Position numbers and translations under genes: made by a program. The notes beneath the pieces are model-generated. The model worked only from the letters and a program-made list of their open reading frames with translations. It was not told the DNA's origin and made no database searches. 64,000 nt of DNA from Taiwanofungus camphoratus (lineage: Eukaryota > Basidiomycota > Agaricomycetes > Polyporales > Taiwanofungaceae): the NCBI GenBank assembly GCA_003999685.1, contig CP021228.1, positions 868,001-932,000 on the forward strand, written 5' to 3'. Shown here one piece after another: positions 24,964 through 37,398 of this stretch (within the stretch, counting starts at the first letter, position 1; the number at the start of each line of letters is the position of its first letter).

Positions 24964-25653
24964 TCAATGCGCTGCAAGTAGGGTCCCGGCACGCTTGAAG
25001 TTCCTCACAAACTCGAACTGCGGGCCCGTCTCCGGGCTGCACGGGAACCGCTTGCACTTCTCGACCGTCTTCCACTCCTCTGCAATCAACCGGAGCGCGT
25101 CTGCTCCGTCCCGCGCGATCCCGCTCTCGACCAGCCAGCACCCGACCACGAGCCCTGTCCTCCCGATGCCCCCGCGGCAGTGCACCGCAGATACCCGAGC
25201 CCGCCGCTCGTTGTCCCGCAGCACAGCCATGATCTCCCGCACAACCTCCACGCTCGCGGGCACGCTGCGGTCCCGGATCGGGAAGTTATGGTACTCCACC
25301 TCGCCCGCCTCGATCCCCAGCAGCGCACAGCGCGCTGCCAGGTGCGGCGAGTAAGGGAACAGCTCGTGCGGCTCCGTCAGGTCGATGAACGTCCGCACCC
25401 CTGCTAGCAGCAGCGCGTCCAGCTTCTGCTTCGTCTGCTTGTGTGCCATCTGCGTCGGCGTCAGCGGGCAGTACGGGAACTCGCACGCCACCAGGTATGG
25501 CGTCGCCCAGTACGAGTTTGGGATCGGTCTTGAGCGGTTGCGCAGGCTCTGGCTTCTCGATCTGGAGGCATGCTGGCGTTGCGGGAGCGCGATGTAGTCG
25601 GCCTGTGGCCGCAGGAGACTTGGTTGGGATATTTCGCAGGCTGCAACGGCCAT
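24964..25653 (-). CDS. Cys-based protein phosphatase (dual-specificity/PTP type)
   Basis: Single exon, 229 aa. The active-site signature HCRGGIGRTG (C-x5-R-T) is intact, with the general-acid region FPIRDRSVP upstream and the context AVLRDNERRARVSAVHCRGG typical of fungal dual-specificity/tyrosine phosphatases related to CDKN3-like enzymes. The preceding strand-helix LLLAGVRTFIDLTEPHEL and ANSYW-like opening (PNSYWATPYLVACEFP) fit the same family. Predicted to be soluble and to remove phosphate from Tyr and possibly Ser/Thr or phosphoinositides; the substrate is unknown. The start at 25653 is chosen over an upstream in-frame ATG (25818) because the sequence before it is unlike the family. Very GC-rich third positions compared with the flanking DNA. 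Confidence 0.88.
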   Translation of the reverse strand: MAVAACEISQPSLLRPQADYIALPQRQHASRSRSQSLRNRSRPIPNSYWATPYLVACEFPYCPLTPTQMAHKQTKQKLDALLLAGVRTFIDLTEPHELFPYSPHLAARCALLGIEAGEVEYHNFPIRDRSVPASVEVVREIMAVLRDNERRARVSAVHCRGGIGRTGLVVGCWLVESGIARDGADALRLIAEEWKTVEKCKRFPCSPETGPQFEFVRNFKRAGTLLAAH

Positions 25654-28600
25654 GATGAATGGGAAAGAGGTGTGCGGGCTGTGTGGCTTTTGTTTTATAC
25701 GAGCACCGCGGATGGAGGAGCGCCAGTCTCTTCCCAGCCCGTTGTCGTGGTTGCTATAAGGCCGCAGACAATCGAGGCCTCGCGTGCGCCGCAAGTTCGT
25801 CCCACTTGACTGGAACATGTCCGGGCCTCACCCGACCCCCACGTGCACGGAATTCTGAAACACGGTATCTCGATCAGGTAGCGCCCGTCAACTTGAGCAG
25901 TGAGCAGTCGCCTGGCAATGCTCCTCTAGACGTCGCGAATGTCGAGCTCGTTGCCTCGCACGACGGCCGCTTTATATTCCCTATCGTCTTACTCGTCCCC
26001 CGCTTAATCTCCCCACGACTTCTTCTCAGCTCACTGGGGCGAGACTAACTGACGAACTGAATGAGACCCGATATCATCGTGGCACGCGGTCTGGGCCCGG
26101 TGACTTGGTTCCGCACCTCCGCAGCCAATTCGAATTCGCGAAATGAAGGCTCTCTGCCTGCGGTGTGAATTCATCTCTGTTCGATTTTTCTGGACGTCTG
26201 CCATGTCACCTTGGGCCTCGCCATTCTGGTCATCTCGAAGCTGGAGCGAAAAATGAATTCAGTATCCCGCACGGGGCGGAAACTGACTTCGAGGTGGTCC
26301 TACTCTGTTCTGGACTACGGCGCTTGCGCCCAGTCTGTCTCGCCGTGCGATCACCTCTGGTGATATTCACTTTTGTCGCTTACGAACAACCACCTCGCGC
26401 TGTTGATGCATGTTGATCATGCAGGTGGAGAGCAGCATGTGCGAGGTACGTGCCCTTCATATGGAGTCCCAGTCCAGCTCTATTTGACAAGCCTGACTTA
26501 CGCTTATTCATTCATATCCGTTATTTCGCTGTAGAACGTGCGCCTGCCTCGCCTTTTGTCAACGACTCCCCTCTTAGGTCAAAAGAGCATTCAAGGATGA
26601 AGAGGCTGAACTGGGCAGGCGATTTAACTATAAGATCGATTGGCCAGTCAAGCCCTGCACGGCGTTATACACGCAAATCATACACATCGTCTCTCTGCGA
26701 ATTGCATTGTACACGTTCCTCGCGCGTACCCTGCCCTCAGACAAATTGGTTTTCTGGTACTCTGCAGCATGATAGCTTTAGCATGGCTATCTTGGGGACA
26801 CCGATGGCTGCCATCGCTGAACCAATAGAACATAATCAGCACTTGCTCGGTATACATATAGACGCATGTGTTGCAAGGGGCACGGTATCCTTGGTATAAG
26901 TATGTCTCTTTGCGGCGATCTATTGATCTGCTTATTTCGTGCCTTCGGGTAACATTTAGTAAGTTGTCAGCAGCTGGTGGATGACCCGCGAATGTCGATG
27001 CTCCGAAATGTTCAGTATGTCTCCTTGTCTTCATCTAGTTATCGCCACAACTCGTACTAGATTGTGTATTTCTGAGTCTTATGGTCCTACCTCATGTTGC
27101 CGAGACTGCCTGGCTCGGTAGAGTGCATATACTTCCCGGCATATGTAGATTCCTTGATACTGGCGTGGTTTCGGAAATGATTGTCCTTGCATTATCATAT
27201 CTGTACTTAGTATGAGATCTTTCCCTCGCTTGTCACCACTTATACATGCACACGCTACCTCATCTCTCTTGGGAATTCTAGGGTGGCGAACTCTGTGCTG
27301 TACTTCATATGCTTCTTCATGATGCTGCGGCGGCCGTGAACATTTCGCACAGCTTTTCACCTTCCCTTCTCGGTGTCTGTATCGTGTGACCACCTCCCAG
27401 AGGTGGGCAAGCATTCAATACGACATAAGCGCCGCTTTTCACCAATTTACAACACGGGGTCCGAATTGCGCATTGTTAGGGGCTCGGTGACCAACTTTCT
27501 TGAATAAGTTGCACAGCGGAAATTGTGTAAGGAGTGCCATTACTTGTCTTGATATGTTCGGTAGACGGTGAACGATTTTATATATTGCTGAAGTATAGAT
27601 GATTGAAACACGGAGACACTCCTTTCCGGGCAGGGCCGATCAGACGGCTCAAGCTTTATGTGACTTGGCGGTTGACGCTGGCGCAAAAAATCCCGCGGCC
27701 GCCCCTTCAGTGCTTGATTGGCCGCTGTGTTGATCATGTTCGCGGTCTTGTTCTCCATATCAACTATGTAAGAAGTACTCCGGGCAGGCGGATCCGGCAG
27801 ACTTCATCCATGAACAAGATTTGCCTCGTTCAGGCTGAATATTTGGCAAGGGGATAAGGTCTGCTTCCCTGAATTGCAATGACCACGAACTTCTTAGTTC
27901 TGCCAGGTGCGCGCATATTAGCAGTTAATGTTGAAACAGTACATTGCGCAGTATAGGGTGTCTGACGCCGGACGGTCGTAGCTATCGAAGACTACGAACG
28001 CTTCATCTTCAAATGTGCGTATTCCGCTTGTACGTTACGACCCTGAACAGTATCGAATCGGCAAGGTCTGTTGTCACGAAAACATGGCCATCAAGGTTCA
28101 TAGCATAAATGGTCCTCTGAATCTGAGGAAGACTTCCTCCGTCAGTACGCCATGATTTTGCCATGTCCACTTACGTGAATCTGGTAGTAGGTCTCAGGCT
28201 GCTCTTCGCAATTCTTTGAGAAGTTGCTGCTCATACACTTGCTAGACTCTTCCTGAATCGACTTTCCACAGCTGTGCAGCAAAACAGCTCATAGACGTCC
28301 GGGCTCGTCTTCGAACTATGAACTTCTGTTCTCCAGAAGTTGCAGGGGTGTGTATACAACGCCATGTCATAGAGCAGGCGGCCCTAGCTGTAAGCCAACA
28401 GTTTGTTGAGAGATGTTTGTGTGTAAGGCAAGCTTACGGTTACTTCCCTACGAGCCACGGTCGAGGCAACAACACCCTTGCGCTCGCATAGAATGCCTCT
28501 GGGCTGTATTCAAAACAAAGCAGGTAGTAGTTTTTAGATTTTGTGTCTGGTTGGTCAATTTTGACTGACACTATCGTCGATAGAAGACTGACTTATCAGT

Positions 28601-28668
28601 CTGTTCTCACACAAGACTTAGGATGTCTGTGCCACTTGTACTGGTGTGGCCGACGCTTTGACATTGCT
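25654..28668. other. Long gene-poor stretch
   Basis: 3.0 kb upstream of both the phosphatase (-) and the WPxY-domain gene (+). ORFs up to 149 codons occur (for example 26450-26899) but show low-complexity, shadow-like translations and no motifs. No transposon hallmark recognised. Confidence 0.5.
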
Positions 28669-31026
28669 ATGTCAGCGGCAAGTCCCCGTACCGGCCACCG
28701 ACACTCAACTAGTAGCGACGCGTCTTATGACAAGGCCACAACGTTCTCTTTGTTTAACCCTTCCACCACGTTTACTTTGTCTTCTTTCTGCGAAACTCCT
28801 CGCACTCCATTATTCCTGCTGCGAACAATGGCATCACCCAACGATTTCCTTTCTGACGTGTATACGCCCGCCCTTTATTACGACGACTCGTCTGTGGCCA
28901 ACGATGGCACAGGGCCATCTACGCCACACGACGATGCTCCATTGTATGCTCTGAACTTCGACGATATCATTGCATACCCACCGATCACTGACAATGAGGC
29001 GCAAGACTTTTGGACTGCGCAAGGATCTGAATGTCTTACCTCTGATGTACCAGACCTGGACTACTCTGCGTCACCCACCTCAGCAAGCGATCTTTCTTTC
29101 CTGTCTTCCCCGGAATACAGCAGCTTCGCACAAGGACTAGATAACTTTGACTCGAATGACCTCTATATACCTCAGTCGCCGGCTCCTGGCGACAGCAGTC
29201 TTGCTTCGTGGAACCCCTACTCCAGCAAGTTCTCTCCATTAGTAAAAAATGATGACACGGATGCATTCCTATGGGGTGATGATGCTCCGCCAAATCAGGA
29301 CGCGCCGGCTGACGCTCCCTGGGGCCCTCCGGTGTACATTTCCAATCAGGGCGATTCGTCCTCTCGTTCGGTCCCAGCGACAGCCCCTTGTTATTCCTAC
29401 AGCGATGCAGCAGAGTCTTTGGCCTATGACAGCGTTGCATCGTCTGCCGTCTCCCAAGCGCCGCCATCACCTGTGCCACAAGATAGTCATGAATCGTTTG
29501 GCCCCTACAATGATACGTTATCTGTAACTCATGGCGGTCATCACACTGTCTGCGGAACAACATCGCTACTTGCATCTCAAGATATCCCTGGGGCGCCTGA
29601 TCATTACAGTGATGTACTACCTGCCACTTGCTATGCATTGACTGCCGCCCAAGTACAGTTGTTGTCTATGTCTCAGGATGGTTCCGCACTTTTTGATCTA
29701 TATAATGATGCACGGTCAGCACCTTACGATGATTCGGTCTCACTTTCTACCTACCAAGCACAATCGCTGCCTGAACTTCTGGCCAGTCCTGCATCAACCG
29801 AAATGCACCATCCTACTCTACCGTATCCGGATGGACCATCTGCGCTTTATCAACCGCCTGCATTGCCTGCCGGTGCACCTCAACACCCTCTGACATCGGT
29901 TGGGACGTACTGCGATTCTCTGCCACTTATGCCTCAGACAGCGTCACCGCGGACAATCTCACGACCTGTTGAACAATCAACCCATCAAGATGGCGTCTCT
30001 GATTCTGCGCCACGAATTAGCTCATCAAGGTATGCGCCCTACCAGAAAACTACACGACCCGCTCGTTATCGTGCGCACCTGGCAAGCACCCAACCGATAG
30101 CAGCCCTCCATCCGGATTCTGCACATTCGGCTGCGGTAAGCTCTGGGTTGAATTCTGCCACGCCTCTTGAAGCCGTTGAGGTGGCGGATAGTAGGCCACA
30201 TAACCAGTCTGTAGCGCAGCCTGCCGCGCAGACCCCTGCAACGCCAGCGCCGGGCCCATCATATCCCAGAGAAGACTACTTTGAGGAATTTGTGCCTATG
30301 GGCCAGCATGTTCCCACTGCAAGCTCATCTCGTGAAGTCTCTGCAACTCCAGGAGCATCTTCGTCTCGCTCGTCAAAGGCATCTTCGTCTCGCACTTCGA
30401 AGAAAACATCCTCAAGGGTTGTCCGCCCCATTATATCTTTTCATTCACTGGCCACATCATCCGAATACAATTTTTACAGCGGGGTGCCGATGCAGGACTG
30501 TCTTAAGGGCACTGGCATCAGGGATCCGTCCACGCCGGTGTTTGAAAAAGAGGCATTGAACGGGTCGAGGACGGTCAAATTAATTGTTAGGGTGAGCGTG
30601 AACGCACTATCTAAAAGAACGTTCTGTTCAGTTTAATTTTGACTTATTAGTGGCCATCGTATGAAGACACTGAAGTGAACATTGACATTTACGGTCGCCA
30701 AGGTGTCATGACACGGGCTGAGTTGGCGCAGAGAGTTGCCAGTGAATATGCGAACTTCGTTGCAGTGAGTCTCGATTCTTGCTCGTCGTGGTTTCCTGGC
30801 TTTGCTTATCAGGCAACATTTCCAGAAACACAGTTCCTCCCGATCGGATACGGGAAGTAGCAGTGTGCGGGACCGTTGGCGCATCGGTCACCAAGGTTAT
30901 GAGTTGGACCGTATGATGCTCAGATCGATATGGAGCCCTGTGGACAATGTATGGCAAGCTTCAGTGCGTGTACTGACACATCGAGACCTGTTCTGGGCTC
31001 TGCATCCTTCCTACAGAAAACAGTAA
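28669..31026 (+). CDS. Orphan agaricomycete protein with C-terminal 'WPxY' domain
   Basis: Three exons (28669-30591, 30651-30764, 30826-31026) give 746 codons (745 aa). I recognise no function. The first 580 residues are Ser/Pro/Asp/Tyr-rich and predicted disordered, with recurring short acidic-aromatic patches (YYDDSS, PYNDTL, YNDARS, PYDDSV) that resemble activation or interaction patches. The C-terminal 130 residues are ordered: IISFHSL, FYSGVPMQDCL, TVKLIVRWPSYEDT, MTRAELAQRVASEYANFV, RWRIGHQGYELDRM, VWQASVRVL. The same motif order is found in the protein at 33906-34707, so they share a domain. I remember similar domains in other agaricomycete genomes but cannot name an official family. 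The phase-0 intron just before the W of WPSY is shared with that second gene. The first in-frame ATG is at 28669; the frame is open further upstream. Confidence 0.75.
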
Positions 31027-31254
31027 ACGAACATATTGCATTGGGGAGCAGTGGGTCAATTATAGAGCATAATACCGACAGCGCATTATAGAAGGAATTA
31101 CTGCCGGGAGAAGCAAGAGACTGAAACATTATTCAATGCCACGTATTGAGAATCTGGAAAATGTGTGTAATATGTACCCAAGTAAAGGTAAGTGTGGATG
31201 CAGCTACTAGTAGTAGAAAAGCCTGACGTCTATTGTGTCGATTCAATAGGCACT

Positions 31255-32981
31255 CTATACGTCAGTGTCGCTGAAAATTTCACTTGGATCTGCCTCGATG
31301 AATGACCTGTCTGCAGCTTAATGCAAAGGGACCAATACCAATATTGTGGAAACTCACGGAGTCAGGGCAATATGAGTCGTGAACTGGTCTGGTTCGCTCT
31401 TTGGACCCCATAAGCCCCTCAATGTTCGAGCTGGCCGGGCAACTCTCCGAGTATCGGTGACAGAGGAGGAAGAACTGATAGCTCAATGAGTTACTGTCAG
31501 CGGAAAATTACAACAGGCATACCTCACGTCGTCGCACTCTTCACGCTGCAGAAGCGACAACACAGCGCGAGACGAGGCAAGCACACTGACACATAGAACA
31601 TTTGTCAAGATATTGACCGAAATGGTCGCAAAACCCTCCGCACTGACCTTATGGTAACAGCTGATCCGATTTGCAGTCAGCGGAGGAGTATTGTCTGCGG
31701 TGTAAGGCTTGTCTCACCTGGAAGGGAAAAGAAGACGTTCATGATAGCTAGCACTCCGTGAGTAAAATTTACCTACAAGGCGAAAGTATCTGCTTACGGT
31801 TTAGGTTTAACCAAACAAATATCTAGTTAGACAGACCAATTTCAGTTCAAATTCTACTCTGCTTAGGGTCCACATACCACGGTGGGGATATTTACAACGA
31901 GTGTCAGAACGAAATACCAAACCCCTTGTACACACACTATGGAGAATAATTCTGAGCGTTTGCAGGTTTTATATAGCCCACTGATTGTCAAAACAAGAAT
32001 TATGAAGTCCTGTAAGACAGCTGCATGAGAAAAATCAATTTAGCCTGCCTGATCATTGTATGTATAGAGCATCACTGACTATAGAGATAAAACAACGCCA
32101 AATTTGCGCGTCCGGTATGAACAACTCTACACATAGACATATTGGTCTCCCAATATGCTCTCACGCTTGTTAGTCCAGCTGCAATTGAGCAGGGCATGAG
32201 ACGAGTTTATAATCCATTTGTAACTACTCACTGACAACAGCGATGCAGCAATGCCCTACAACTAAGGCAACGAGAAAAAGTTGCACAAGTAAGCAGTGCT
32301 TCCATATGACCAACCTACACTCAAGCAATCAATGAAGCAGGACGTAGGTTGCTAGAAAAGTACTCAACGTCCTGATGCTGAGGTTCGTGCTCGAGAAGAC
32401 AACCGCAAAACAGCCTATTGCCTATGCCACGATGTCATTCTAGTTGTAAATGGAACAGCGATCAAGGACGAGAACACCTACAGAGAAAGATTTAAAGGCA
32501 CCTACATGTCACATTGTGCACTTTACATAAGCACTCATAGACTGGAGATAACATAGCACATACCTTGACAGTGCATTTTAATGGGCAGCCTGCTGGAGAT
32601 CGCGCTGTCTCTCGTCAGGTCATACAATACAGGCAACGTAATAGTGATATATACATACATTGATAACAGACTACAGAGCAAAGTATAACGCCCAAGGAGG
32701 TACGGTATCTGGAAGACAATTTTAGCGATTTCAGTCGGCTCCATAGCAGGCCATAAATATGCACGTACGCATGGCCACCTAAAGGGAAGTCTGCCAGTGA
32801 GCAGCCGCCATTCTATATGCAGCGTGAGCACAAAATGCCATCTGAAGCAAAGTTCTTCTGTTTCGTATTTTGCTAAATCACGCTGAATGTCATACCCATA
32901 AAAACCAAGCAAGAAGACTGCCATTTGTGCGAAAAGAACCGCAGTCGAAGCAACCACCGAAGGATCATGCCAGACGACCAT
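31255..32981 (-). CDS. Multi-exon 7TM-type membrane protein (copy A)
   Basis: Paralogue of the gene at 35578-37398, rebuilt by aligning the two. Exons seen: 32981-32896, 32841-32769, 32708-32659, then about eleven more small exons down to a C-terminus near 31255. Translated segments in order: VLFAQMAVFLLGFYG, WHFVLTLHIEWRLLTGRLPFR, IPYLLGRYTLLCSLLSIA, CFAVVFSSTNLSIRT, LVIWKHCLLVQLFLVALVVGH, TVLQDFIILVLTISGLY, GVWYFVLTLVVNIPT, IFVWLNLN, VLAIMNVFFSLPG and LCVSVLASSRAVLSLL. These give about seven hydrophobic helices and a polar Ser/Thr-rich tail (DQFTTHIAL). Function unknown; the family looks like the large agaricomycete-specific serpentine membrane proteins, which could be receptors. Exon phases match copy B one by one. 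The C-terminal exon choice is uncertain. Confidence 0.68.
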
Positions 32982-33905
32982 GTCAGGTCGAGTTTACTAG
33001 CAGAATATGATGAACTGTGAATGGTACCAGTAAGAATGATGTTCATGCAGAGACACCCTGAAATTGCACCTACATTGATATATAGCGTTCGTCCATCGCT
33101 TGCGATGAGACGAAGTCGATATTTCAGGTCTAGCAGCTAACGTAAAACCCTATGGAGATATTCGTCGCTGGCTACCGAGTACCTGACGCATCAGTCAATC
33201 CCATGAATGGATCTTGGTGACGAGAGATTCAATGGCGGACCAAACCTTATCTAGTAATTAATCAATCCTGTAAACTTCGACAACTTAACCGCTGGCGTGC
33301 TGAGCGCCCTAACAAATACGAACAGCATCGGGCACTTGAGTGCGCCCTGCCCCAAATGACGGTCCTGAATACACATGGCCAGTGAACAACGATGGTTTGC
33401 AGGCCGGCTTGGGCCCTGAGACATGATCCGCAAATACATACTTCTCGAGGAAAAGTTAGCTTCTCCTCTCTTCTCGCCTCGGTCATATCCCAGGATTTTG
33501 CTTCATTGGATTTGTCTGCCATTCACATGATTGATGGGCTACGGGATTAGACCGCTTGCATGAAACCCGAGTGCCAATGGGAGATTTACTACATTATTTA
33601 GTGAGCAGTTTGGGCGGTTTACGTCAGAACACCTGAGTAGAATAGACACACATACTTAAAACGTAATCGTCCCTTTCTGGTATTACGTTGGTATCCTAGC
33701 TTTCAATGCCGAGCTAGTTCGTCCGAAACACGCTCAATCTATTTGCTCGAGGATGAAACGGGTAGGACACAAATGTATCCGGTCAACTTTGGAAGCAACA
33801 AAATGAATTAGAATAGCTAAACAAGAAGATTCCATCGAATTTAAAGAGCAGGCCGTGTAATTAAGTGGGAATGCTTTGCCTACGCCGATGCCATACCATA
33901 CAAAG
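32982..33905. other. Intergenic inside the 7TM/WPxY cluster
   Basis: Upstream of 7TM copy A and downstream of the second WPxY gene, all on the minus strand. No further exon of either family could be placed here. Confidence 0.45.
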
Positions 33906-34707
33906 TCACGGAGCAATTGTCCAGACACTGACTGTAGCCTCCCAATTCGTGCCATCCGCAGAGCACAGTTCAACCAGGTGCAACTGCCTGAAGTTAATAC
34001 CTGTTAATGACAATTTGTTCGGGTTGTCATAGTAAAGATGATACTCATGGTTCTGAGACTCCCAGCATAAGAGTATACAAGCGTGCAATGCGTACAACAA
34101 TCATACCTCTATGAAGTCGTGGTATTGTTGAGCAATGACCTTCGCAAGACCTCGGCGTGACATAGCACTTGAGACACATATCGGGGTTGACCAGTCAGGA
34201 CACGTCGGCCACTGTGGTACTGGTGATCAATGCCAGAGCTGCAGACCAAGCCATAGATACACGCGTTAATCCATAGTTCGATGTGCTCAAGTTCGCCAAA
34301 TTCTTGGATTAGTTCATCTCCATTCAACATTCGCCCACCTTCCATACATTCGGTCATTGAGACGCCTTGTGGAAATGCTTGCGGACCGGTGAAACGAATA
34401 GAATGAGCGGGTGCACCAGAGACAGGTAACTGAGTTAAAGTATATTCTCTTGGCTGCAGAGGAAAATTCCCGAGGCGCTCCCACATGAACTTCCAATCTC
34501 CTTCGCGAGCAAGCTTAGCATGGTCCTGATATACATCAATACTAGGCTGAGCTGACACAAGTAATGGTCACTTACAGAACCACTTAGAACGTTCGAAAAA
34601 GGCGACTTGGCTTTTTGCGCGTGGACCCGATGTGGTTCAACTTGCTCACAAGGCTGTGGCAATGTGTCTGGGGGAGAAATATAGAACACGGAGGGCGGAT
34701 AAGACAT
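33906..34707 (-). CDS. Small orphan protein with 'WPxY' domain
   Basis: Four exons (34707-34576, 34525-34265, 34211-34107, 34052-33906) sum to 215 codons (214 aa). It carries the same domain as the C-terminus of the 28669-31026 protein: WKFMWERLGNFPLQP, IRFTGPQAFPQGVSMTECM, FGELEHIELWIN, WPTCPDW, MSRRGLAKVIAQQYHDFIE, LHLVELCSADGTNWEATVSV. Apart from a short Pro-rich N-terminus the protein is the domain alone. The second intron would have to start with GC rather than GT (GCGTGT, ending CACAG at the conserved W); all other joins are canonical and keep frame. If GC is not used, the gene is broken at this point. It lies between the two 7TM paralogues on the same strand. Function unknown. Confidence 0.7.
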
Positions 34708-35577
34708 ATTTGGAGCGGGAAGGATAAATCGTGAATTGTATATGTAGAATAACTTCTCCGATACATATATTCAAGGAAGCAAGAAGGGCAACAAAGCCAC
34801 TCACCTTGATGTGCCACTCCCAAGCCTGACATCGCAGAGAAAAGGGGGACAAAGCAAAGATCATGGACAAAGCATGCAACCAAGTCACTTCAAACCTTCA
34901 AAGTCGAACACAAGCAAATTCGTCTCGCATGAACCCAGTCATAGTGCATTAGAGGCCTAGCATACCGAGAGGCATAAGAAAGCTTGATCATACCTCAAGG
35001 CAAAATTTTCTCAAGCAAGGTTTGCTACTCAAGCAACAGAACTTCAGGATCATGAGAAAATCCTTGAGATTTCTGGGCACTGTGGAAGGCCATGGTAGGA
35101 TAATTGGGTCATAAGGATTGTGGGACGTCGACCAATAAGACCTATGGCAAGCAATGCTTGTCATTATCTTGTGCGGTCAGTCTGAAAGTTAAGTTTTTTT
35201 TTATACTGAAGAGCAGATAAGTATACTTCTGTGTCTATGCACAGGTGACCGTTGGTCCGTTAGGAGCCGTGCTTAGTAAGTGAGTTCCCACGCCCTCAAA
35301 GAACTAAGGCCTTTTGGGCGGCTGAAATCAATTTACACACAGAACAATCGCTCCCTGATTATGGCTACAACGAGATCATGAAATGCGTCACGGGAGTTAA
35401 AAAATAAGACATATATTACGGGCGCTGTGGTCAAAAGCCCTCGTGCCTATTTTGTAGCTGTCTGTAGGCTGCCAGTTGTGAAAGTCTCGGTGTCAACACC
35501 GCGGGAGAGGTGAACAGGTGCAAGACGCGAGCAATGAGAGCTGCAGCTTTCCTCAGAAGGAAAGCTTGCAGCCAGTA
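34708..35577. other. Intergenic inside the 7TM/WPxY cluster
   Basis: Upstream of the small WPxY gene and downstream of 7TM copy B. AT-rich, no exon recognised. Confidence 0.45.
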
Positions 35578-37398
35578 CTACCCCCTTTCCGTCATAGGAA
35601 CAGTTTCCCTGTACTTCACTTGAGTCTCGATAAACTGACCTGCGAGATGTAGCCGCAAATCAGAGAGTGTAGGATCGGTCATCCATAGTCGACAATGCAC
35701 TTACAGGGCCATCTCAATCTGCGTCGTGAATTGGCCGTCCTTACTGCCGAAGTCCGTAGTGCCATCATCCGGCTCCGGAGGTGCATGTTGATCTCTACGG
35801 AATATGCATATGCCGCGCCATGGGTAGGTAACCGCACATGGGCGCAAAAGGTCCAGTTAGCAACGGTCCTCACATCCCAAATAGGTACGTGTTTTACCTG
35901 ATGTCATCACTGTCTTTCAGGTTTATCAAGGAGGTCACAGCACCGGAAGAGGCAATGACGCTTGACACAATCGTTGAAGTGAGATTCAAACCAGAGTACG
36001 AACGTGCAACCCTTACCTGATGGTCACCGCTGCAGGTTGATTGGGCAGGTTGATTGAGTCAGAATGATACATACCAACGTTATAGTGCATCTACTCACCT
36101 GGGATCGAGAACATTATGTTCATGATAGCTAATGGGTAATAGATAAGTGTAAGAGTATACCAGAAGATGTCAAGGGGAAACTCACGATTCAGATTCAAGC
36201 AAGCAAAGACCTACGCGCATGTACTTCAGTGGTAGAAGTTAATTATGAACGGACGGAGTAGCGTACAACTACAACAAGGTTGACTATCACAGTCAAGATG
36301 AAGTACCACAGTCCCTGTCTGTGAAGTCTCATGAAAAGCCGTGACTTCCTTACATGGCCTAATGATATGAGGCCAGTGACAGTGAACACCAGTATCAGGA
36401 AGTCACAGACAACAGCTATTTCAGAAAGAAGGGTAGAGAAGCCAGATCAGGATTCGGCTGGAGCAAAGTCACCCCAACTTACTGTAGCCGTATAAGACTA
36501 TAAGTTCAGAATGACCGTCTATGGAGACAAGGCCACAAGGGGAGTTGTCAATACCATAGGAGTCAAACGTCGTCAAACCAACTATAATTGATCGAGATTT
36601 CAAGTCAATAGCCTGGTCTGAGTGATGAAGACCAACCTGAAAATCCGATACACCACTGTCCGATACCAAGCACAACGAGAAACGCTTGTATGAGCCGGTT
36701 ATGGTGCCATAGAGTCACTCTGTTTACAATACTCGTGAATTCATCACAAGTGTCTGGTTGAAGCAACACGCACGATCGAACAAGAAGGTTGGTGGAGGCT
36801 GACGCTATAGATATGCTTCCTAACACCTTAAACAGGAATGTCACTATGGTGAAGAATCTGAGGCGAGTGGACATACCGCAAGACATTTAAAGGCAGCTTC
36901 CGAGTCGTTTGGCATACATATTTAATTCAATGATACATAAAACGACCATCTCACGCACCAGAGCAGTTGACGTGGTAACGCCCTCGAGTGACAATGGCTC
37001 TTCAGTCAACGCAAGTATATGATAGACAAAAGGGGTTGTTCAAGATATAAACTCGAACTTACAAAATAATGAGGTTTGCGAGGAGGCTGTATCGTCCGAT
37101 TAGGTAGGGTATCTAAATACATGTGGGATGAATGCGTGAGCTGATGGCCGGGAAGACTTACATATGCAAACTGAAATTTCAGCCTACGAATAAGAAGCGG
37201 CCATTCAACGCAGTGAAACGTCAACACGATTTGCCATCTAGCAATGATAAACAAGCACCATATTGCATTTTTCAGGAAAGTACAGGCCTCATACTTGTTT
37301 CGAGTGACTTACCCATAAACCCCAAGCAGATATATGACCATTTGATTGAACGTGTACACACATATAAGGATGACATCAGGTCTCTGCCAATCAACCAT
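35578..37398 (-). CDS. Multi-exon 7TM-type membrane protein (copy B)
   Basis: Paralogue of copy A. First exons 37398-37313, 37237-37162 and 37112-37063 have the same lengths or phases as in A (86, about 75 and 50 nt). Segments in order: DVILICVYTFNQMVIYLLGVYG, split from W-QIVLTFHCVEWPLLIRRLKF, IPYLIGRYSLLANLII, FLFKVLGSISIASASTNLLVR, VTLWHHNRLIQAFLVVLGIGQ, GLTTFDSYGIDN, VVCDFLILVFTVTGLISL, GLWYFILTVIVNLVVV, LAIMNIMFSIPG, IVSSVIASSGAVTSLI, and a Ser/Thr-rich tail (GQFTTQIEMAL). About seven hydrophobic helices. Function unknown. It is divergent from CHK1, sharing a 600-bp intergenic region with it. The very 3' exon is uncertain, so the lower boundary is approximate. Confidence 0.68.

Noticed and set aside
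26450-26899. 149-codon ORF in the gene-poor stretch
   Set aside because: No motif, no splice partners, composition like random translation.
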